In this document: piece after piece, positions 6,292 through 12,208 of the stretch
Position numbering within the stretch: the stretch's first letter is position 1
Layout: each line of letters opens with the position of its first letter
From: CAYWVR01 sp964461715
GTDB lineage: Bacteria; Planctomycetota; Phycisphaerae; FEN-1346
Direction of reading: 5' to 3'
DNA: 15,003 nucleotides
Assembly: GCA_964461715.1 (NCBI GenBank)
Contig: CAYWVR010000050.1
Location: forward strand, 1-15,003
Position numbers and translations under genes: made by a program
The notes under the pieces: generated by a model
What the model was told of the DNA's origin: nothing
The model's database searches: none
What the model saw: the letters and a program-made list of their open reading frames with translations, nothing else

Positions 6292-7545
6292 ATGACCACG
6301 CTCGGCGAGTCGGCCCCGCGGCACCGCTCGACCCGCCGGTCCCGCGCGATGGTGATCCTCAAGATTCTGGCCGTTTTCGTCCTGCTTTACTTCTTCCTGG
6401 GCGGGATGGCCATGATGGGCCACGGTCTGAAGGAGCTGGGCAAGAATCCCCGCTTCGATGCCTCCGAGCCCCAGTTCGAGGGCAATCGGCCCCATCGCGA
6501 GATCGTCTACCGCATCTTCAACCACGCCCGCCACCCGCTGGTGGGCCTGTTCGTCGGCATCCTGGCCACCAGCCTCTTCCAGAGCTCCTCCTTCACCACC
6601 AGCTTCACCGTGGGCCTCGTGGTCACGACTCCGCTGACCCTGCACCAGGCGATCTTCATCATCATGGGCGCCAACATCGGCACCAGCGTTACGAACGCGG
6701 GCGTCTCGTTCACGCACGTACGGCGGCGGGAGGAGTTCGAGCGTGGTTACGGGGCGGCCATCGTCCACGACTTCTTCAACGTCCTGTCGGTGGCCCTGCT
6801 GTTGCCGATCGAGTGGATCGTCTGGGCCACGACCGGCAAGGGCCTCCTGGAACGGGTGGCCCAATGGCTGGCATCGAGCTTCTACTCCGGCACCCCGACC
6901 GGCCAGAAGCCGACGAACTTCATGAAGGAGGCCGTCAAGCCCCTCTCGAAGGGCATCGAGGGGGTCTTGGAGGAGGGCCTCCGCCTGGACCACGTCCCCG
7001 CCAACGTCATCCTGGCCGTCCTCGGCGTCGCGACGTTGTTCGTGGCCCTGGTTCTGCTGACGAAGGTCCTGCGGGGCCTGATGCTGGAGAAGGTGGAGAG
7101 CTTCTTCGACCGGATTCTGTTCCGCAACGCCCTGACGGCGTACGTGGTGGGCTTTGTGTTGACGGCGGTGGTCCAGTCCAGCTCCATCACGACGAGCCTG
7201 GCCGTGCCGCTCGCCGCGGCGGGCTTGCTGACGCTCAGTCAGCTTTTCCCGTACACGCTGGGGGCGAACCTGGGGACGACCCTGACGGCCCTGCTCGCGA
7301 GCTTTGCCACCAGCGCCGACACCCCCGCCCAGGCCCAAGTCGGCGTGGCCCTGGCTTTCAGCCATATGGCCTTCAACATTCTCGGTTCGGCCGTCTGGTA
7401 CCCGCTTCGGGGCGTGCCCATTGCTGTGGCGGAGGGGTTTGCGCGGATCGCGGCGCGGCACAAGCGGTACGCGGTGACCCACGTGGCGGGTTTCTTTTTC
7501 GTATTGCCGGTCCTCGTGATCGGCCTATATTGGTGGTTCGGATAG
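6292..7545 (+). CDS. Na+/phosphate cotransporter family protein (NptA/PNaS type, no PhoU domain)
   Basis: A 417-residue inner-membrane transporter of the SLC34/PNaS family, which takes up phosphate with sodium. The family's two inverted repeats are visible: QSSS at residues 97-100 and 295-298, and GANIGT/GANLGT at 126-131 and 324-329. The two motif pairs are offset by exactly 198 residues. QSSS and the adjacent GAN-GT loops form the substrate pathway in the family. Hydrophobic stretches near residues 22-45, 75-110, 160-180, 235-255, 280-320, 350-375 and 390-415 fit a polytopic protein. Many bacterial members carry a fused C-terminal PhoU domain; here the protein stops after the membrane part, and a PhoU-like protein is encoded 15 bases downstream. 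The ATG at 6292 lacks a strong ribosome site; an ATG at 6349 would remove the polar N-terminus. Pho-box-like repeats upstream suggest phosphate control. Confidence 0.93.
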   Translation: MTTLGESAPRHRSTRRSRAMVILKILAVFVLLYFFLGGMAMMGHGLKELGKNPRFDASEPQFEGNRPHREIVYRIFNHARHPLVGLFVGILATSLFQSSSFTTSFTVGLVVTTPLTLHQAIFIIMGANIGTSVTNAGVSFTHVRRREEFERGYGAAIVHDFFNVLSVALLLPIEWIVWATTGKGLLERVAQWLASSFYSGTPTGQKPTNFMKEAVKPLSKGIEGVLEEGLRLDHVPANVILAVLGVATLFVALVLLTKVLRGLMLEKVESFFDRILFRNALTAYVVGFVLTAVVQSSSITTSLAVPLAAAGLLTLSQLFPYTLGANLGTTLTALLASFATSADTPAQAQVGVALAFSHMAFNILGSAVWYPLRGVPIAVAEGFARIAARHKRYAVTHVAGFFFVLPVLVIGLYWWFG

Positions 7546-7560
7546 CGAAGGGGTCGACAG

Positions 7561-8250
7561 ATGCTGCGTGAATTGCTGGCCGCCTGGCGCGGACGCGACG
7601 CTCTGGGCCGGATGTTCGACGAGTTCGACCTGATGCTCGAGGACACCCACTGGATGTTCCAGCAGTCGGTCGATGTCTTCTTCAGCCGCATCGACTGGCA
7701 GGCCATCCAGAATCCCCTCTATCGGCGCGACCGCCAAGTCAACGCCCACGAACAGTCCATCCGGGCCCAGATTGTCAAGCACCTCACCCTCCGCCGCGAC
7801 GCCGACGTCACGGCCTGCCTGGTGCTGATGAGCATCGTCAAGGACGTCGAGCGCATCGGCGACTATTGCAAGAACATCTTCGAGGTGGGCAAGTTCTACA
7901 CCCGCGAGTTCACCACCCGCCGGTACCTCGACCCGCTGGAGCGCATCCGGGCCCAGACCGAGGCCCTCTTCCAGATCACTCGCGAGGCCTTCCGCGACAG
8001 CGATGCCGCCCAGGCCAAGGAGGCCCTTGGCGTCTTCTCGGGCCTCGGCAAGGACTGCGAGGCCCTTGTCCGCTGCCTCCTCCAGGAACGCGACAACCTC
8101 GGGACGGACGAGGCGGTGGCGTACTCGCTGCTGGCGCGGCACCTGAAGCGCATCGGGGGCCACCTCTCGAACGTGGCGACGGCCGTTGTCGCCCCGGTCC
8201 ACCGACTCGACTACGTCGACGAGCCGCCCGAGCCCGGCGAGCACGGCTGA
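7561..8250 (+). CDS. PhoU-domain protein, partner of the Na+/phosphate cotransporter
   Basis: A 229-residue, all-helical soluble protein with two PhoU-type three-helix repeats. The signature of repeat one is ERIGDYCKNI (Glu97-Ile106) and that of repeat two KRIGGHLSNVATAVV (from Lys196). In the second the usual Asp is replaced by Gly200 (RIGGH against RIGDH). PhoU proteins bind metal clusters and restrain phosphate uptake and the PhoR sensor. The N-terminal 60 residues are an extra helical region, with aromatic residues (THWMFQQSVDVFF), that precedes the first repeat. The start at 7561 has GAAGGGG about seven bases upstream, and the gene lies 15 bases behind the transporter, so the two are surely co-transcribed. 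It probably takes the role of the PhoU domain that is fused to the transporter in other bacteria. True PhoU of a Pst system is less likely, as no pst genes are seen. Confidence 0.88.
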   Translation: MLRELLAAWRGRDALGRMFDEFDLMLEDTHWMFQQSVDVFFSRIDWQAIQNPLYRRDRQVNAHEQSIRAQIVKHLTLRRDADVTACLVLMSIVKDVERIGDYCKNIFEVGKFYTREFTTRRYLDPLERIRAQTEALFQITREAFRDSDAAQAKEALGVFSGLGKDCEALVRCLLQERDNLGTDEAVAYSLLARHLKRIGGHLSNVATAVVAPVHRLDYVDEPPEPGEHG

Positions 8251-8264
8251 CGCCCGTCCTGCCC

Positions 8265-8293
8265 TTGCATCCGGCCGGTGGCGTCGGTATCCT
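8265..8293 (+). promoter_or_regulatory. Sigma70-like promoter before larB, possibly giving a leaderless mRNA
   Basis: TTGCAT (8265-8270) and TATCCT (8288-8293) are separated by 17 bases. The predicted transcript start (about 8300) falls at the ATG at 8302. No Shine-Dalgarno sequence is seen before that ATG, which agrees with leaderless translation. Confidence 0.45.
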
Positions 8294-8301
8294 GCCCGGC
8301 C

Positions 8302-9108
8302 ATGAACCCTGCGCGCCTCCAGGAGTTGCTCCAAGCCGTCCGGCGCGGCGAGGTGACGCCCGCCGACGCCGCGGTCCGCCTGCGCCATCTGCCCTTCGAG
8401 GACCTCGGTTTCGCCAAGCTCGACCACCATCGGACGCTCCGGTGCGGGTGGCCGGAGGTCATCTTCTGCCAGGGCAAGACGGTTGAGCAGGTCGTGCGGA
8501 TCGTCGAGCGGCTCGTGCCTCACGGTCACCCGGTGCTCGGGACGCGGGCCGGGCCGGAGGTGGCCGAGGCGATCCGGGCGGCCCATCCGGAGACGGTCTA
8601 CCACGAACGGGCCCGGGCCTTCGTGGTGCCGGGCGAGGAGGAGGCCGAGGCGCTGCCGGGGCTGGCGGCGGTGGTCTCGGCGGGGACGAGCGATCAGCCC
8701 GTGGCCGAGGAGGCCCGCGTCACGGCCGAGGTCATGGGTGCCCGCGTCGAGACCTTCTACGACGTCGGCGTCGCGGGCATCCACCGCCTGTTGGCCCACT
8801 CGGAGGCCCTCTCGCGGGCGGCGGTCACCATCGTCGTGGCGGGGATGGAGGGGGCGCTGGCCAGCGTCGTCGGCGGGCTGGTGGACGTGCCCGTCATCGC
8901 CGTGCCCACGAGCGTCGGCTACGGGGCGAGCTTCGGGGGGCTGGCGCCGCTCCTGACAATGCTGAACTCCTGTGCCTCGGGCGTGGGTGTCGTCAACATC
9001 GACAACGGCTTCGGCGCCGGGTGTCTGGCCGCCATGATCCTCCGCGCAGCAAGCCGCCTTCCGCTTGGCCGTCAACAGGACGGGGATGAAAGACATGAAG
9101 ACGATTGA
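8302..9108 (+). CDS. larB: LarB, nickel-pincer cofactor biosynthesis carboxylase/hydrolase
   Basis: LarB carboxylates C5 of the pyridinium ring of nicotinic acid adenine dinucleotide and cleaves the product to P2CMN, the first step toward the nickel-pincer nucleotide of lactate racemase and related enzymes. The 268-residue product has a helical N-terminal part (residues 1-120) and a PurE-like C-terminal domain. Diagnostic stretches are SAGTSDQPVAEEA, YDVGVAGIHRLL, VAGMEGALASVVGGLVDVPV, AVPTSVGYGASFGGL and LNSCASGVGVVNIDNGFGAG. Glu183 and Cys224 are 41 residues apart, matching the catalytic Glu and the Cys that forms a substrate adduct in the Lactobacillus enzyme as I recall it. A GTG at 8278 would add eight residues, but the ATG at 8302 fits the family N-terminus. 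No larC, larE or larA is in the window. Its end overlaps the next gene, also an NAD-related enzyme. Confidence 0.92.
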   Translation: MNPARLQELLQAVRRGEVTPADAAVRLRHLPFEDLGFAKLDHHRTLRCGWPEVIFCQGKTVEQVVRIVERLVPHGHPVLGTRAGPEVAEAIRAAHPETVYHERARAFVVPGEEEAEALPGLAAVVSAGTSDQPVAEEARVTAEVMGARVETFYDVGVAGIHRLLAHSEALSRAAVTIVVAGMEGALASVVGGLVDVPVIAVPTSVGYGASFGGLAPLLTMLNSCASGVGVVNIDNGFGAGCLAAMILRAASRLPLGRQQDGDERHEDD

Positions 9109-9940
9109 TGCCATCCCGGAGTTGTCCTCCCGCTCCAAGGACGCCCACAAGGGCACGGCGGGTTTGGTGCTCGTCGTGGCGGGGAGCCGGGGCATGGCCG
9201 GGGCGGCGGCCCTGGTGGGCAACGGGGCCCTGCGGGGCGGGGCGGGCCTCGTCAAGATCGCCACCCCCGACGCCTGCCTCGACACCGTGGCGGCCCTCGC
9301 CCCCTGCTGCACCACGGCCCCACTCCCCGACAACGGCACGAGCCTGAAGCCCGATGCCGCGGGGAAGGTCTCCGAACTGGCCGAGGACTACGACGTCCTG
9401 GCCATGGGGCCGGGCCTCTCGCAGGCCAAGGGCGTGGCCTCGGCGGTCCGGGCGATCCTCTTTCGCACGCGGATCCCGGTGGTGCTCGACGCCGACGGGC
9501 TGAACGTTCTCGCGGACGCCCCCGCCAAGGCCCTCGGGGCGGCCGACCCGCCCGTCATCATTACCCCGCACCCCGGCGAGGCCGCACGCCTCCTCGGCTC
9601 CAGCCCCAAGGATGTTCAGGCGAACCGTCGGGGGGCGGGCCAGGCGCTGGCGCGGCTGGCGACGGTCGCGGTCCTCAAGGGGGCCGGGACCGTCGTTACC
9701 GACGGCGAGCGGATGTATGTCAACGACACGGGCAACCCGAACATGGCCACCGCCGGGGCCGGGGACGTGCTGACGGGGCTCATGGCCGCGCTGCTGGCCG
9801 CCGGCATGGAGCCGTTCGACGCCGCAGTCCTCGCGGTCCACGCTCACGGGCGCGCCGGGGACCTCGCATCGAAACGGTGGGGACGGGGCCTCACGGCGCT
9901 GGACATACTGGCTTGCGTCCCCGAAGCACTGGGGGTATAA
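9095..9940 (+). CDS. nnrD: ADP-dependent NAD(P)H-hydrate dehydratase (NnrD type)
   Basis: The enzyme dehydrates the S form of damaged, hydrated NADH and NADPH back to the normal cofactors, using ADP. The 281-residue protein is a ribokinase-fold dehydratase domain alone; the NnrE epimerase domain often fused at the N-terminus is absent. Visible family features are HKGTAGLVLVVAGSRGMAGA near the N-terminus, the GALRGGAGLVKIATP segment, MGPGL, VVLDADGLN, ITPHPGEAARLL, VLKGAG and TGNPNMATAGAGDVLTGL with Asp224 as the likely catalytic residue in GAGD. The ATG at 9095 has GGGGA about eight bases upstream; ATG 9086 and TTG 9065 are possible earlier starts. All overlap the larB 3' end, so translation is probably coupled. 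The stop codon lies inside the -10 box of the following operon. Confidence 0.92.
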   Translation: MKTIDAIPELSSRSKDAHKGTAGLVLVVAGSRGMAGAAALVGNGALRGGAGLVKIATPDACLDTVAALAPCCTTAPLPDNGTSLKPDAAGKVSELAEDYDVLAMGPGLSQAKGVASAVRAILFRTRIPVVLDADGLNVLADAPAKALGAADPPVIITPHPGEAARLLGSSPKDVQANRRGAGQALARLATVAVLKGAGTVVTDGERMYVNDTGNPNMATAGAGDVLTGLMAALLAAGMEPFDAAVLAVHAHGRAGDLASKRWGRGLTALDILACVPEALGV

Positions 9941-9941
9941 T
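9913..9941 (+). promoter_or_regulatory. Sigma70-like promoter of the dehydrogenase operon
   Basis: TTGCGT (9913-9918) and a consensus TATAAT (9936-9941) are separated by 17 bases. The element lies within the 3' end of nnrD, whose TAA stop (9938-9940) is part of the -10 box. The predicted transcript start is near 9948, about 44 bases before the E1 alpha ATG. Confidence 0.65.
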
Positions 9942-9991
9942 CGCCGGGCTTGAACCGAATCAACGGGAACCACGACGACCCGGGAGGCCGC

Positions 9992-11155
9992 ATGGCTAAG
10001 GTTAGCCGAAAGAAGAAGAAGGCCGCGAAGAAGAAGGCGGCCAAGACGAAGGCCGCCAAGAAGAAGACGGCGGGGAAGACGGTCGCCAGGAAGGCGCCGA
10101 AGAGGGCGTCCGCGCCGAAGAAAGCCACCGCCCGCAAGCCCGCCGGCGGTCCGGGCAAGCTGACGAAGGCGGACAAGCGGCACCTTCTGAAGCGGATGAT
10201 GCAGATCCGCGGCTTCGAGGATAAGGTCTTCGAGCTTCTCGCCCGCGATGTCCTCAAAGGCGCCAGCCACGTCTACGCCGGACAGGAGGCGGTCGCCGTC
10301 GGCGCCTGCGCCGCCCTCCGGGACATCGACTATATCACCAGCACGCACCGCGGCCACGGCCACTCGGTGGCCATGGGCTGCGACCTGAAGCTTATGATGG
10401 CCGAGCTCTGCGGCAAGGCGACCGGCTACTGCCGGGGGCGCGGCGGGTCGATGCACATCGCCGACGTCAAGAACCGCAACCTCGGGGCCACGGGCATCGT
10501 GGGCGGCAACCTCCCCGTGGCGACGGGGGCGGCGCTGGCCGCGAAGATGCGCGGCGAGGAGAGCGTCGTCGTCTGCTTTTTCGGCGACGGGGCTGCCAAC
10601 GAGGGTACCTTCCACGAGTCGCTCAACATGGCCGGCCGGTGGAAGCTGCCCGTCATCTATATCTGCGAGAACAACCTCTACGGCATGAGCGTCGCCTTCG
10701 AGAAGGCCTGTGCCATCAACGACATCGCCGGCCGGGCCCGCGGCTACGCCATGCCGGGGATGATCGTCGATGGGCAGAGGGTCCTGGACGTCCGCGAGGC
10801 GGTCCTGGAGGCGGCCGAGCGGGGGCGGCGCGGCGAAGGGCCCACCCTCCTCGAGGCCAAGACCTACCGCTACCGCGGCCACTCCCGTAGCGACCCGCGG
10901 GCCTACCGCACCAAGGAGGAGGAGCAGTACTGGTGGGACCGCTGTCCCATCAAGCTCTTCTCGGAGCTCCTGGTGGAGGAAGGCACCATGACTCGCGAGG
11001 AGGTCGACGCCCTCCAGGCCGAGGTCGACGTCGACGTCGAGGCCGCCGAGCAGTTCGCCGTCGAGGAGAGCCCGTATCCCGACCCGGAGGAGCTCTACGA
11101 GGATGTTTTCACGGGCTGGATCGAGGGGAAGAAGGGCCTCGCGCGGCTCGAATGA
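9992..11155 (+). CDS. pdhA: Pyruvate dehydrogenase-type E1 component, alpha subunit, with Lys/Ala-rich N-terminal tail
   Basis: E1 alpha is one half of the thiamine-diphosphate-dependent heterotetramer that decarboxylates pyruvate (or another 2-oxo acid) and passes the acyl group to the lipoyl domain of E2. The 387-residue protein has the ThDP motif from GDG (198-200) to NN (227-228), the YAGQEAVAVG and THRGHGHSVAMG segments, GRGGSMH, and the YRYRGHSRSDP loop near the active site. The first 56 residues are unusual: 20 Lys, 4 Arg and no acidic residue, with four KKKAA-like pentapeptides, resembling histone H1 tails. The core begins near residue 57, as expected for the family. The ATG at 9992 has GGGAGG four bases upstream; no internal start between the tail and core is equally good (Met codons occur at about residue 69). 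The substrate is called pyruvate because of the gene order E1a-E1b-E2; a branched-chain or acetoin enzyme cannot be ruled out. Confidence 0.92.
   Translation: MAKVSRKKKKAAKKKAAKTKAAKKKTAGKTVARKAPKRASAPKKATARKPAGGPGKLTKADKRHLLKRMMQIRGFEDKVFELLARDVLKGASHVYAGQEAVAVGACAALRDIDYITSTHRGHGHSVAMGCDLKLMMAELCGKATGYCRGRGGSMHIADVKNRNLGATGIVGGNLPVATGAALAAKMRGEESVVVCFFGDGAANEGTFHESLNMAGRWKLPVIYICENNLYGMSVAFEKACAINDIAGRARGYAMPGMIVDGQRVLDVREAVLEAAERGRRGEGPTLLEAKTYRYRGHSRSDPRAYRTKEEEQYWWDRCPIKLFSELLVEEGTMTREEVDALQAEVDVDVEAAEQFAVEESPYPDPEELYEDVFTGWIEGKKGLARLE
10013..10072 (+). repeat. 15-bp tandem repeat coding for KKKAA units
   Basis: Four consecutive 15-bp units code for KKKAA, KKKAA, KTKAA and KKKTA (residues 8-27 of E1 alpha). 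Lysine codons are AAG throughout, and the frame is kept. Such tracts change length easily by slippage. Confidence 0.8.
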
Positions 11156-11210
11156 GGACCGCCGCGGCCGGACCATTGCACACCCAGGGGCATGAGGGGC
11201 AGGACACGCT

Positions 11211-12191
11211 ATGCCGGTGATCACGTATCGGGAAGCCATCCGCGACGCGCTGCGCGAGGAGATGCTCCGCGACGAGCGCGTCTTTGTCATGGGCGAGGAC
11301 GTCGGCATCTACGGCGGCGCGTACCAGGCCACCAAGGGTCTCTGGCAGGAGTTCGGCGACGAACGCGTCCGCGACACCGCCATCAGCGAGGCTGCCATCG
11401 CCGGGGCCGCCACGGGCGCGGCCATGGCGGGGATGCGGCCGGTGGCGGAGATCATGTACGTCGACTTTATGACCATCGCCATGGACCAGTTCGTCAACCA
11501 GGCCGGCAAGAACCGCTACATGTTCGGCGGCAAGACGACCGTGCCCATGGTCCTCCGGACCGAGGGCGGGGCCGGGCGCTGCATCGCCGCCCACCACTCC
11601 CAGAGCCTCGAATCCTGGTTCACCCACGCGCCGGGCGTCTTCGTCGTCATGCCCTCGACGCCGTACGATGCGAAGGGGCTCCTCAAGACCTGCATCCGCG
11701 ACGACAACCCCGTCCTCTTCATCGAGCACAAGATGATCTACGGCGAGAAGGGCGAGGTGCCGGACGAGGAGTATACCATCCCCCTCGGCCAGGCCGCCCT
11801 CCGCCGGGAGGGGCGCGACGTCACCATCGTCGCCTATTCCCGCCAGGCCCTCTTCGCCGTGCAGGCCGCCGAGATGCTGGCCGAGGAGGGCGTCGACGCC
11901 GAGGTCCTGGACCTTCGGTGCCTGAAGCCCCTCGACACCGAGGCGGTCCTCGAGTCGGTCAGGAAGACGGGGCGGCTGGTCCTGGTGAGCGAGGGTTACG
12001 CGAACACGAACTTCGTGTGCGAGATCGCCATGCGCGTCGGCGAGCACGCCTTCGACTGGCTCGACGCCCCCGTCGAGCGGGTCTGCTCCGCCAATACCCC
12101 CGTGCCCATGAGCCCGACCCTCGAGGACGCGGCCATTCCGACGCCCGAGAAGATCGTGGCGGCGGTCCAACGCACCCTCGCACGAGCCTGA
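11211..12191 (+). CDS. pdhB: Pyruvate dehydrogenase-type E1 component, beta subunit
   Basis: The 326-residue beta subunit completes the E1 heterotetramer and supplies the glutamate that activates the aminopyrimidine ring of ThDP: Glu60 in TAISEAAIAG. Other family features are MGEDVGIYGGAYQATKGL near residue 30, the YVDFMTIAMDQFVNQAGK segment, MPSTPYDAKGLL, and the C-terminal transketolase domain with EVLDLRCLKPLD, LVLVSEG and a late VPMSPTLEDAAIPTPEKI. Length and order are ordinary for the family. The ATG at 11211 has AGGA at 11201-11204; 55 bases separate it from E1 alpha and 17 from E2, so the three genes form one operon. A second long frame covering this gene in another register is only the upstream extension of the E2 frame. 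Confidence 0.96.
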   Translation: MPVITYREAIRDALREEMLRDERVFVMGEDVGIYGGAYQATKGLWQEFGDERVRDTAISEAAIAGAATGAAMAGMRPVAEIMYVDFMTIAMDQFVNQAGKNRYMFGGKTTVPMVLRTEGGAGRCIAAHHSQSLESWFTHAPGVFVVMPSTPYDAKGLLKTCIRDDNPVLFIEHKMIYGEKGEVPDEEYTIPLGQAALRREGRDVTIVAYSRQALFAVQAAEMLAEEGVDAEVLDLRCLKPLDTEAVLESVRKTGRLVLVSEGYANTNFVCEIAMRVGEHAFDWLDAPVERVCSANTPVPMSPTLEDAAIPTPEKIVAAVQRTLARA

Positions 12192-12208
12192 AGCCGGCAG
12201 GTCCCCCG

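Noticed and set aside
10013..10072. The lysine-coding repeat as a sequencing or assembly error
   Set aside because: The frame is kept through the repeat into the conserved E1 alpha core, with codon choice (AAG) typical of GC-rich genomes and a ribosome site at the upstream ATG.
8993..11308. A 771-codon open frame on the minus strand, and similar long minus frames at 7525-9339, 6151-7482, 3549-4736 and 12842-14131
   Set aside because: They lie opposite well-recognised genes, have shadow composition rich in Arg, Gly and Pro or in His, Asp and Leu, and show no family motifs. Long antisense frames are expected in GC-rich DNA.
11192..12208. Upstream extension of the E2 reading frame by 339 codons
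   Set aside because: It overlaps the whole E1 beta gene in another frame, and its translation is an Arg/Gly/His-rich shadow. The E2 family N-terminus begins at the ATG at 12209.
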